This document shows, one piece after another, positions 1 through 5,673 of a stretch of 7,048 bases of DNA. A model generated the notes under the pieces. It was given only the letters and a program-made list of their open reading frames with translations. It was not told the origin of the DNA and made no database searches. The DNA is from Treponema sp. (GTDB taxonomy: Bacteria; Spirochaetota; Spirochaetia; Treponematales; Treponemataceae). How positions within the stretch are numbered: position 1 is the first letter of the stretch; the number at the start of each line of letters is the position of its first letter. The position numbers were made by a program, and so were the translations under genes. Location of the stretch: assembly GCA_023231445.1 (NCBI GenBank), contig JALNVF010000149.1, positions 1-7,048 on the forward strand, in the 5' to 3' direction.

Positions 1-86
1 CCCGCAAGACACGTCAAATCAAGAGCGTCATGTCCGGACAAATCAAGTTCAAGAAGATCAAGAACTGTAAATTTCTTATCGGCCAT
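1..86 (-). CDS. hprK: HPr kinase/phosphorylase, N-terminal fragment (runs off left edge)
   Basis: Only the first 28 codons are in the window; the gene continues past position 1. Read on the minus strand from the ATG at 86-84, it begins MADKKFTVLDLLELDL and ends near LTCLAG. This matches the N-terminal domain of HprK, which usually starts with a short 'sVldLlelDlk' segment leading into a cysteine/glycine turn. HprK phosphorylates and dephosphorylates Ser46 of HPr in the cytoplasm, linking sugar PTS activity to metabolic state. The kinase domain with its Walker A motif would lie outside the window. The gene follows hpf in the same direction after a 130-bp gap. No Shine-Dalgarno sequence precedes the ATG, and the -10 element ends only 6 nt before it. 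The identification rests on a short segment plus its rpoN-hpf context. Confidence 0.78.
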   Translation of the reverse strand, partial: MADKKFTVLDLLELDLSGHDALDLTCLA

Positions 87-92
87 ACAAAC

Positions 93-121
93 ACTATACA
101 CGTATACCGATTAATTATCAA
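93..121 (-). promoter_or_regulatory. Sigma-70-type promoter of hprK, predicting a leaderless mRNA
   Basis: On the minus strand there is TTGATA (121-116), a 17-nt spacer, then TATAGT (98-93). Each hexamer has one mismatch to consensus. Six nucleotides separate the -10 box from the ATG at 86, so the expected transcription start falls on or next to the A of the start codon. No Shine-Dalgarno sequence is present. Confidence 0.65.
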
Positions 122-165
122 CCAGTATCCGGAGCGTTTACCGAAAACTCAAACAAACTGCAAAT

Positions 166-197
166 CCGGCTGCAGTATGTGTACAAACCGCAGCCGG
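166..197 (-). terminator. Stem-loop after hpf, possible weak terminator
   Basis: Perfect 8-bp arms CCGGCTGC (166-173) and GCAGCCGG (190-197) flank a 16-nt loop, starting about 20 nt past the hpf stop. Read on the minus strand, the stem is followed by a T-rich but interrupted tract (166 down to about 141) rather than a clean U run. It may attenuate transcription into hprK or protect the hpf mRNA 3' end. Confidence 0.4.
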
Positions 198-216
198 CGT
201 ATACATACTATATGAA

Positions 217-510
217 TTACTTGTTGTGTTCCTGAATCTTGTCTTTTTCTTTTTTAATTTTCGTATCAAGCACATCCATAAGTTTATTCAGGCCTGCTGC
301 AAATTCAAAATCCTCGCTTGTTACGTGTCCCTGCGTCCCCCAGCGGAAGTTGACCGTTGCATCAAAAGTGTACATCCTGTCGTGTTTGACGCGCATTGTA
401 AGATCAACAATAAGATCTTCTGCATATTCAATGCGTTTCATTTTCGATTCAATCAATTCCGACTGTTTTTTTTCAAAATCAAATCCGACTGCTGATACAG
501 CTTTAGTCAT
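217..510 (-). CDS. hpf: Ribosome hibernation promoting factor, short form (HPF/YfiA family)
   Basis: This 97-residue protein has the length and layout of short HPF/YfiA proteins: a beta-alpha-beta-beta-beta-alpha fold with no C-terminal dimerisation domain. The first helix (about residues 13-30, KKQSELIESKMKRIEYAEDL) is followed by three strands, including FDATVNFRWG (49-58), where the family has 'aDatlhv.g'. A long basic final helix (about 69-95, rich in K and ending KDKIQEHNK) follows. HPF binds the 30S decoding region and silences ribosomes in stationary phase or stress. The ATG at 510 is supported by AAGGAG (525-520) about 9 nt upstream. The gene lies 104 bp after rpoN, the classic neighbour of hpf in many bacteria, but appears to have its own promoter. 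Long HPFs dimerise ribosomes through a C-terminal domain that is missing here; whether 100S particles form in this organism cannot be judged. Confidence 0.9.
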   Translation of the reverse strand: MTKAVSAVGFDFEKKQSELIESKMKRIEYAEDLIVDLTMRVKHDRMYTFDATVNFRWGTQGHVTSEDFEFAAGLNKLMDVLDTKIKKEKDKIQEHNK

Positions 511-540
511 ACGTGCATACTCCTTGGTAAATCATAGTAA

Positions 541-582
541 CCTGCATTTCATCCGGCAGGCACGGCAGCGGTAGTCCGCTGC
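541..582 (-). other. Two stem-loops in the hpf leader
   Basis: A perfect 7-bp stem GCAGCGG/CCGCTGC with a 4-nt loop (582-565) begins exactly where the predicted hpf transcript begins. A second 5-bp stem CCTGC/GCAGG with a 10-nt loop spans 560-541, before the Shine-Dalgarno sequence at 525-520. Neither is followed by a U run, so neither looks like a terminator of rpoN. A hairpin at the extreme 5' end is a known way of protecting an mRNA from 5'-dependent decay; that role is inferred here. Confidence 0.5.
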
Positions 583-589
583 TTCTATT

Positions 590-618
590 AGTATACAGTC
601 AGATTGCCGGAAAATCAA
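590..618 (-). promoter_or_regulatory. Sigma-70-type promoter of hpf overlapping the rpoN stop codon
   Basis: On the minus strand, TTGATT (618-613) contains the rpoN TGA stop (617-615). It is followed by a 17-nt spacer and TATACT (595-590). The predicted start near 583 gives hpf a leader of about 73 nt, so hpf can be expressed independently of rpoN. Confidence 0.6.
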
Positions 619-2075
619 TTTTTTCTGAAGTATGACGTTTCTATATTAAGCGCGGACCGGTATTTAGCTACTGTCCGGCGGGCAGCATGAACCCCCTGTT
701 TTTCAAGAAGTTCTGCGACAGCCCTGTCTGACAGGGGTTTCACACCGGCTGCCTGATTCTCAAGTATCTGTTTTATCGCAAATTTCACTTTATCCTGCGT
801 ATTCGTAAAAAAATATTTTACAGGAAAAAGCTGCCCCCACGGAGACTGAATGTATTTCTCATTCGCCATGCGGGAAACGGTTGATTCATGGACACCAAGT
901 TCTTCAGCGAGAGAACGCTGCGTAAGCGGCTCAAGATACCCTTTTCCTGATAAAGAAAAAAATTTCTCCTGAATCCGGACAATAATACCGCAGGCCCTTA
1001 TAATGATCGATTTCCGGTATGCAAGATTTTCAAGAAACTGCCGGGCAGCAGTAATATTTTTTTTAAGCCCCTTGTATCCGGCTCCTTCAAGCCCCCTTGC
1101 AATACGGACTTCCGGAAGAAAATCATTTGCAAGCGCTATCTGATAATAGGAATTCTCCCCACAGGGAACAAGCATTTCCTTCAATGGATCAAAACTGCGC
1201 ATTTCACCGTCAACCTTTGTTATAAGGACATCAGGATGCACGTATTGCGAAGCTGATCTCCCGAACCCCTGTGCCGGATGAGGATTAAGCCGGGAAATAA
1301 ACGCAATCGCCCGCTTTACGTCGTCGGAAGTTATGTCTGATTCATCCTGACCGGAAGCTGCCGCAAACATAAGTTTACTCCGTTCGTCCTTGAGTTTTTT
1401 CAATTTGCGGCAGATCCGGTCTATGTCCGGAGTACTGTCGTTCGAATAAAGCACATCAATATGGCCGTCAAGAATGAACAAAGCAAGCGGAGGCGCGTCT
1501 CCGCGTATTTCAGCCTGTACGAGCAGGCTTTCCTCCATATTGTTACAGCAGGTCCCCTCAGGATCAAGACGCTGAACAATATCAACGACTTTACCAAGCA
1601 TTTTCTGATTCTGCTCCGAACGGGATTTATCAAGCAGTGAAACAGGTGCCAGAATATGCCAGCCGTTTTCGTCAAGATTCCTGATAAGGGCTTCTCCCAG
1701 CGCTTTTTCAGCAGACGACAGCTTCATGACATTAAGCTGGAACAACAGATGATCCTGAAGCGTTTCCCTCGTATCAGCGGCATTCTCATATGCCTCCTGA
1801 TATTTTTCAGCTTTTTCAATTCCCGATGCCGTTACGGATCCAATCCGGGTATTGTCACCCGGCAGCGACGAAGAAACACGGGCCGGGACGTCGGGCACCG
1901 ATGAATCATTTACGACTTCAAGAGCAGGATTCGCATCAACAGCCTTATAGATTTCTGCACTCAGATCCTGACTGTTCATAGCCAGCAGATTAAGTGCCTG
2001 AATCTGTTTCTGCGACAGAATCTGTTTCTGTACCTGAGAAACACGCTGAACCTGTCCATAACTAAAATCCGGCAT
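615..2075 (-). CDS. rpoN: RNA polymerase sigma-54 factor
   Basis: This 486-residue protein has the complete sigma-54 layout. Residues about 8-55 form the glutamine-rich activator-contact region I (QKQILSQKQIQALNLLAM, then a block ending NPALEV). A poorly conserved acidic stretch follows, then the core-binding domain from about 105 to 330, with LDPEG at 170-174, RLNPHP at 262-267 and YQIALANDFLPEVRI at 311-325. The -12-contacting helix-turn-helix lies around 387-414 (SLAEELGVHESTVSRM). The diagnostic RpoN box ARRTVAKYR is at 465-473 and contacts the -24 element. Sigma-54 needs an AAA+ enhancer-binding activator to open promoters; none is encoded here. The ATG at 2075 keeps the whole of region I, and a -10 box lies 6 nt upstream of it. 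The gene diverges from DUF1015 and is followed by hpf. A probable target promoter lies upstream of hsp20 at 5086-5100. Confidence 0.97.
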   Translation of the reverse strand: MPDFSYGQVQRVSQVQKQILSQKQIQALNLLAMNSQDLSAEIYKAVDANPALEVVNDSSVPDVPARVSSSLPGDNTRIGSVTASGIEKAEKYQEAYENAADTRETLQDHLLFQLNVMKLSSAEKALGEALIRNLDENGWHILAPVSLLDKSRSEQNQKMLGKVVDIVQRLDPEGTCCNNMEESLLVQAEIRGDAPPLALFILDGHIDVLYSNDSTPDIDRICRKLKKLKDERSKLMFAAASGQDESDITSDDVKRAIAFISRLNPHPAQGFGRSASQYVHPDVLITKVDGEMRSFDPLKEMLVPCGENSYYQIALANDFLPEVRIARGLEGAGYKGLKKNITAARQFLENLAYRKSIIIRACGIIVRIQEKFFSLSGKGYLEPLTQRSLAEELGVHESTVSRMANEKYIQSPWGQLFPVKYFFTNTQDKVKFAIKQILENQAAGVKPLSDRAVAELLEKQGVHAARRTVAKYRSALNIETSYFRKN

Positions 2076-2081
2076 GTCCTG

Positions 2082-2090
2082 AGTATAGCA
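2082..2090 (-). promoter_or_regulatory. Extended -10 promoter of rpoN, predicting a leaderless mRNA
   Basis: On the minus strand, TGC-TATACT (2090-2082) is an extended -10 element (TGn plus a 5/6 hexamer). No convincing -35 box sits 16-18 bp upstream, which is common for extended -10 promoters. The box ends 6 nt before the ATG, putting the expected start at the A of the start codon. The AGGA in between is only 1 nt from the ATG, too close to act as a Shine-Dalgarno sequence. Confidence 0.55.
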
Positions 2091-2108
2091 TAAAAGAAGT
2101 TGTACCGG

Positions 2109-2114
2109 TATACT
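2109..2114 (+). promoter_or_regulatory. Possible -10 box for the DUF1015-radA unit
   Basis: TATACT lies 8 nt before the ATG at 2123, so transcription would start within about 2 nt of the start codon. No good -35 box is visible at 16-18 bp, and there is no Shine-Dalgarno sequence. It faces away from the rpoN -10 box, with 21 bp between the two hexamers, so the two promoters must share DNA. Confidence 0.4.
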
Positions 2115-2122
2115 TTTTCAGT

Positions 2123-3442
2123 ATGAAAACATTCAGCGATTTAGGAATCCGGATTCCCGATATTTTATTACCACAAAACACCGATTTGAAAAGCTGGCCT
2201 GTCATCGCGTGCGATCAGTATACGCAGGACAGAGATTACTGGAAAAAGGCTGAAAAAGCTGCAGACGGAAAACCAAGCACTATCAACCTCATTCTGCCCG
2301 AAGTCTATCTTAACGACAGCGGCAAAGAAAAACGTATTGCACACATTAAAACCGCAATGCAGCAGTATATTGCGGACGGTGTTTTTGCGCCTGAAATACA
2401 TGGATTTATATATGTAGAACGGCGTACTGCATACGGACGCCTGCGGCACGGTCTCGTTACTGCAATCGATCTGGAAACATATGAATGGAAACCGTTCAGT
2501 AAAGCGCTTATCCGTGCAACGGAGGCGACGATTATTGACCGCATCCCGCCGCGGAAAGAAATCAGAAAAAACGCGCCGCTTGAGCTGCCTCACATTATGC
2601 TTCTTGTAAACGATCCTGCCCATGAGCTTATCGAAGGAACCGGCACTGTTTTAAAAACAGCAGGAGATGCTCCTGTATATGACGGCGATCTCATGATGAA
2701 CGGAGGACATATTACCGGATGGGCCGTTCCCGAAAAAATAAACGACACCGTTCTCGCTTCCCTTACCAGAATTGCACAGGCAAACACCGCAGCAGACGGC
2801 AGTACCTTTATGTTTGCAGTAGGAGACGGCAACCATTCGCTTGCAACGGCAAAAGCCGTGTGGGACGAATATAAAACAACGCTCAGTGAAGAAGAACGCG
2901 GAACAAGCCGTGTACGGTACGCACTTGTAGAAGTGGTAAATATATACGATACAGGACTTACGTTCGAACCGATCCACCGGGCAGTTTTTGGAGCCGGAAC
3001 GACGGAACTCATTACCGCGCTCAGAACAGAACTTGGCGGCAGTGTACGGGAATGCAGCAGTGCAGCGGAACTGGCAGAAAAAGTAAAACAGTCGGCAGCA
3101 TCCTTCGGATTCGTATACAGCACCGCAGGAAAGATGTCATATACCCTGCTTGAAACACCCGTAACGGAACTGGCTGTTGCACGCTTTCAGCCTGTTGTCG
3201 ATGAATTTATACAAAAGGAAAATGCCTCCGGGAAAAACCTTACAATTGATTATATACACGGCAGCGGAGAAACCATAAAACTCGGTTCAAAACCGGAAAC
3301 AACAGGAATACTTCTGCCGCCCGTCGACAAAGACAGTTTCTTTACAACAATCAGCTCCCGCGGTCCGCTGCCCCGAAAAAGCTTCTCGATGGGAGAAGCC
3401 GATGAAAAACGGTTCTATCTTGAGTGCAGAAAGTTGTTCTAG
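2123..3442 (+). CDS. DUF1015 family protein of unknown function
   Basis: This 439-residue cytoplasmic protein has no signal peptide or membrane segment and has the length and signature blocks of the DUF1015 family. An N-terminal proline-rich lead-in (RIPDILLP, 10-17) is followed by VIACDQYTQ (28-36), where family members begin their first conserved block. The central motif GDGNHSLATAKA is at 234-245; as I recall, many relatives have 'aDGHHRyeta', so this is a variant. Then come EPIHRAVFG (282-290), IDYIHG (375-380) and a C-terminal PRKSF (417-421) corresponding to the family's 'mPrKST'. No reaction is established. In some bacteria such genes lie near serine biosynthesis genes (recalled, not checked). 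Only a possible -10 box and no ribosome-binding site precede the ATG. The stop is 21 nt before radA, so the two genes are probably co-transcribed. Confidence 0.85.
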   Translation: MKTFSDLGIRIPDILLPQNTDLKSWPVIACDQYTQDRDYWKKAEKAADGKPSTINLILPEVYLNDSGKEKRIAHIKTAMQQYIADGVFAPEIHGFIYVERRTAYGRLRHGLVTAIDLETYEWKPFSKALIRATEATIIDRIPPRKEIRKNAPLELPHIMLLVNDPAHELIEGTGTVLKTAGDAPVYDGDLMMNGGHITGWAVPEKINDTVLASLTRIAQANTAADGSTFMFAVGDGNHSLATAKAVWDEYKTTLSEEERGTSRVRYALVEVVNIYDTGLTFEPIHRAVFGAGTTELITALRTELGGSVRECSSAAELAEKVKQSAASFGFVYSTAGKMSYTLLETPVTELAVARFQPVVDEFIQKENASGKNLTIDYIHGSGETIKLGSKPETTGILLPPVDKDSFFTTISSRGPLPRKSFSMGEADEKRFYLECRKLF

Positions 3443-3463
3443 GCAGATCACAGGAAAAGGCTG

Positions 3464-4849
3464 ATGGCTAAAAAGACAGGTACAATCGTATATAAATGTT
3501 CAAACTGCGGGTACTCCCAGCCGCGGTGGCTTGGCCGCTGCCCTCAGTGCGGAGAATGGAACACACTTGAAGAATGCATACTTGACCCAAATGCTAAAAC
3601 GCCTGCAGGACAGGGGTCAGAAACAGCAGTAAAAATAAAACCCGTACCGCTTTCCTGTGTAAAAGCACAGGACATTATGAGGCTTTCGACAGGTATTGCA
3701 GAATTTGACCGCGTACTCGGCGGCGGTGCCATGAAACGATCCGCCGTACTTATCGGCGGGGAACCTGGTATCGGAAAATCAACACTGCTCCTGCAGACAG
3801 CAGCAGGTACCGTAAAGCTGCTCGGCAAAGGGGCCCGCATTCTCTATGTCAGCGGTGAGGAATCTGCGGCGCAGATCAAGGACCGGTCGGAACGGCTCGG
3901 CGTACCTGCGGCAGGTATCGAACTTCTGTGTACGATGCGCCTTGAGGATATTCTTGACGCACTTGATGCTCAGAATCCTGCACTGGTGATTATCGACTCA
4001 ATCCAGACTGTCTATGCGGCCGAAGCAGGACTGGTACCGGGGACCGTCAACCAGCTCAAATACTGCGCAAATGAACTGATCGAATGGGTAAAAGAACGCG
4101 ATTCCGTCCTCATCATGACAGCACATGTGACAAAAGAAGGACTCATCGCAGGGCCAAAATCCCTTGAACATATGGTCGATACCGTTATTTCATTCGACCG
4201 CAGCACAGACGAATTCCGCTTTCTGCGCGCGGCAAAAAACAGATTCGGCTCCGTTGATGAACTTGGTATTTTTGAAATGACCGAAAAAGGGCTTATCCAG
4301 GTGGAAGACCCGGCCGCACTGTTCATTACGCGGCGCAGCAGTACAACCGGAAACAGCGGTTCAGAAAAACAGCCGGCAGGTATTGCATGTACTGCGGTAT
4401 TCGAAGGCAGCCGCGTCTTTATCGTAGAAATTCAGGCGCTTACCGTACCCGCAAAAGCATCACTCTCCCGGGTATACAGCGACAAAATCGATTCAGCGCG
4501 GGTTGCCCGTGTTGCAGCCGTACTCGAAAAACGGACCGGTCTCCATTTTTCAGATCAGGATCTGTATATAAACGTCGCAGGCGGTATGCGCCTTTCAGAA
4601 AGCGCAATCGATGCAGCACTGGCAGCCGCACTTTACTCAGCGCGTACCGATATTGCACTGGCAGCAGAAACTGCCGTTATAGGCGAACTGAGCCTTGCCG
4701 GCGAAATCCGCCCCGTAAGCAGAAGCGCACAGCGTATAAAAACAGCACAAAACATGGGTTTTACCACCGTACTGGCACCGGAAAGCGGAAAGGGCGCAAA
4801 AAAAATCAGCGATATTAAAGAACTTGTAAAAGCACTGTTCGGCAAATAG
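3464..4849 (+). CDS. radA: DNA repair protein RadA (Sms), branch-migration helicase
   Basis: This full-length protein of 461 residues has all RadA hallmarks. The N-terminal C4 zinc finger uses C12, C15, C26 and C29. The RecA-like ATPase has Walker A GGEPGIGKST (98-107, lysine 105) and Walker B LVIIDS (174-179). The RadA-specific KNRFG motif is at 258-262. The C-terminal Lon-like domain is around 366-420 (YINVAGGMRL, then GELSLAGEIRPV) and lacks a Lon protease serine motif, as is normal for RadA. RadA drives branch migration of recombination intermediates with RecA. The ATG is supported by AGGA (3452-3455) 8 nt upstream. The gene follows DUF1015 after 21 nt and has a terminator-like hairpin after its stop. 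Nothing in the protein is unusual. Confidence 0.97.
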   Translation: MAKKTGTIVYKCSNCGYSQPRWLGRCPQCGEWNTLEECILDPNAKTPAGQGSETAVKIKPVPLSCVKAQDIMRLSTGIAEFDRVLGGGAMKRSAVLIGGEPGIGKSTLLLQTAAGTVKLLGKGARILYVSGEESAAQIKDRSERLGVPAAGIELLCTMRLEDILDALDAQNPALVIIDSIQTVYAAEAGLVPGTVNQLKYCANELIEWVKERDSVLIMTAHVTKEGLIAGPKSLEHMVDTVISFDRSTDEFRFLRAAKNRFGSVDELGIFEMTEKGLIQVEDPAALFITRRSSTTGNSGSEKQPAGIACTAVFEGSRVFIVEIQALTVPAKASLSRVYSDKIDSARVARVAAVLEKRTGLHFSDQDLYINVAGGMRLSESAIDAALAAALYSARTDIALAAETAVIGELSLAGEIRPVSRSAQRIKTAQNMGFTTVLAPESGKGAKKISDIKELVKALFGK

Positions 4850-4870
4850 CGTACCAGCCGGAACAACAAC

Positions 4871-4902
4871 AAAAGATACCGCCAGTTAAATGTATCTTTT
4901 TT
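4871..4902 (+). terminator. Candidate terminator of radA
   Basis: Perfect 9-bp arms AAAAGATAC (4871-4879) and GTATCTTTT (4892-4900) enclose a 12-nt loop, and the T run continues to 4902. The stem is A/T-rich and therefore weak. Its right arm lies inside the first copy of the direct repeat at 4891-4930. Confidence 0.5.
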
Positions 4903-4947
4903 ACCCATTTATATGTATCATTTTTACCCAACTGTGTACTTTTTTCC
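4891..4947. repeat. Two 17-bp direct repeats plus a decayed third, 23-bp period
   Basis: TGTATCTTTTTTACCCA (4891-4907) recurs as TGTATCATTTTTACCCA (4914-4930) with one mismatch, start to start 23 bp. A partial third version, TGTACTTTTTTCC, follows at 4935-4947. The form (a TGT start, then a T tract ending in CCCA, in closely spaced copies) resembles the multiple terminal repeats at IS21-family ends. No transposase or opposite end is visible in the window. Alternatively these are regulator sites about 180-220 bp upstream of the hsp20 start. Confidence 0.6.
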
Positions 4948-4980
4948 TTACGCAGTATTTTAATTACATACAGGGTGCAG

Positions 4981-5063
4981 TTTCTGCCTGATTTCTGCCG
5001 CGCTGCCCCCGTTATGCAGACTGTAGATCACTATCCCGGCCATTTTATCCCGGTTTTTCCCGA
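4981..5063. repeat. Short helically phased repeats upstream of the hsp20 promoter
   Basis: TTTCTGCC occurs at 4981-4988 and 4992-4999 (11-bp period, about -131 to -113 from the predicted start). TATCCCGG occurs at 5032-5039 and 5046-5053 (14-bp period), with a weaker TTCCCGA at 5057-5063. The first pair lies where sigma-54 activators often bind. The repeats are short and chance is possible. Confidence 0.3.
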
Positions 5064-5085
5064 TCTGTTCTTTTTTTTACGTCAT

Positions 5086-5101
5086 TGGCACAGTACTTGC
5101 T
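5086..5101 (+). promoter_or_regulatory. Sigma-54 (-24/-12) promoter of hsp20
   Basis: TGGCAC (5086-5091), AGTAC, then TTGCT (5097-5101) gives TGGCAC-N5-TTGCT, an essentially perfect -24/-12 element with the invariant GG and GC at the right distance. Taking C5100 as -12, the start is near 5112, giving a 55-nt leader. A rival sigma-70 reading overlaps it: TTGGCA (5085-5090), 17 nt, TTTAAT (5108-5113), with a start near 5120. Confidence 0.8.
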
Positions 5102-5114
5102 ATATATTTTAATG

Positions 5115-5164
5115 TCAGGACGAAACCTGATAAAAAATATAAACCAATTCTTGTGGAGGTTTTG
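5115..5164 (+). promoter_or_regulatory. Candidate thermosensor / alternative structures in the hsp20 leader
   Basis: CGAAACCT (5121-5128) can pair with AGGTTTTG (5157-5164) over 8 bp with one G-U pair, covering the AGG of the Shine-Dalgarno GGAGG (5155-5159). A second AAACC (5141-5145) can pair with GGTTT (5158-5162). A competing local hairpin TCAGG/CCTGA (5115-5119 with 5126-5130) would release the site. Weak pairing over the ribosome-binding site of a small heat-shock gene is the usual design of RNA thermometers. The pairings were read by eye; no energies were computed. Confidence 0.4.
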
Positions 5165-5166
5165 AT

Positions 5167-5598
5167 ATGATGAACGAACTGGCACTTTTGAACAACGTAA
5201 TGAACAACATTTTTGATGATGGTACGGATTCAGGCTGCAGCACATGCAGAACTCCCGATGTCGATGTAAAAGAGACAAAAGACGGATATACGCTGGAAAT
5301 GGATTTACCGGGACGGACAGAAAAAGATATCAGTATTGAGCTGGATCACAACACCCTCACGATTGCTTCGATAGAGGAAAAAAACGAGCCCGAAGAAAAG
5401 AAAACAGATGCAGAAAAGGATGAAAAGTGGCTCATCCGTGAACGCACCGGTCAGACATTCTCCCGAAGTTTTACACTGCCCGACGATGTAAACACCGAAC
5501 AGGTAGCTGCATCCTTTAAAAACGGCGTCCTTTCAGTACTTCTGCCGCGGACTGAAGCCGTTCAGCCGAAGCGCATTGCCATAGAATCTGCCGCATAA
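5167..5598 (+). CDS. hsp20: Small heat-shock protein, Hsp20/alpha-crystallin family
   Basis: This 143-residue ATP-independent holding chaperone of the cytoplasm binds unfolding proteins as oligomers. A short N-terminal arm (about 1-28) precedes the alpha-crystallin domain, which runs from PDVDVKETKDGYTLEMDLPG (30-49) to about 127 and includes the family signature A-x-x-x-NGVL at 115-122 (ASFKNGVLSVLLP). A charged E/K-rich segment at about 70-87 forms the loop between strands. The C-terminal IxI motif used in oligomer assembly is IAI at 137-139. GGAGG (5155-5159) lies 7 nt before the ATG at 5167; a second ATG follows directly at 5170. The gene stands alone, with a sigma-54 promoter upstream and a strong terminator downstream, and no dnaK, groE or protease gene nearby. 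Family assignment is firm, but the exact paralogue name is not. Confidence 0.95.
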   Translation: MMNELALLNNVMNNIFDDGTDSGCSTCRTPDVDVKETKDGYTLEMDLPGRTEKDISIELDHNTLTIASIEEKNEPEEKKTDAEKDEKWLIRERTGQTFSRSFTLPDDVNTEQVAASFKNGVLSVLLPRTEAVQPKRIAIESAA

Positions 5599-5628
5599 GA
5601 CAGATACCTCTCCTGCATGTTCATACAT

Positions 5629-5673
5629 ACAGCCTGATTCAGGTACACAAACCTGAATCAGGCTGTTTTTTTT
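5629..5673 (+). terminator. Strong rho-independent terminator of hsp20
   Basis: A perfect 16-bp stem (5629-5644 with 5651-5666, left arm ACAGCCTGATTCAGGT) with a 6-nt loop is followed by eight T residues (5666-5673). It begins 31 nt after the hsp20 stop. On the minus strand no T run follows the stem, so it does not look like the terminator of metH. Confidence 0.95.

Larger units (their letters stand above)
4850..5166. other. Intergenic region between radA and hsp20
   Basis: This 317-bp gap holds the radA terminator candidate, the 23-bp-period direct repeats, the phased short repeats, the sigma-54 promoter and the hsp20 leader. I see no open reading frame with a ribosome-binding site, no tRNA-like structure and no CIRCE element (TTAGCACTC-N9-GAGTGCTAA). 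Confidence 0.8.

Noticed and set aside
30..215. Plus-strand open frame of 61 codons at the left edge
   Set aside because: It is antisense to the hprK start and the hpf-hprK gap, has no ribosome-binding site and no recognisable protein features; the minus-strand reading explains the region.
565..582. Terminator of rpoN
   Set aside because: The hairpin has no U run after it on the minus strand and lies downstream of a good hpf promoter, so it belongs in the hpf leader.
4772..4787. TGGCAC at the end of radA as a sigma-54 site
   Set aside because: The -12 part reads AGCG instead of TTGC; it is coding sequence.
4850..5166. CIRCE/HrcA operator upstream of hsp20
   Set aside because: No TTAGCACTC-N9-GAGTGCTAA inverted repeat or close variant is present.
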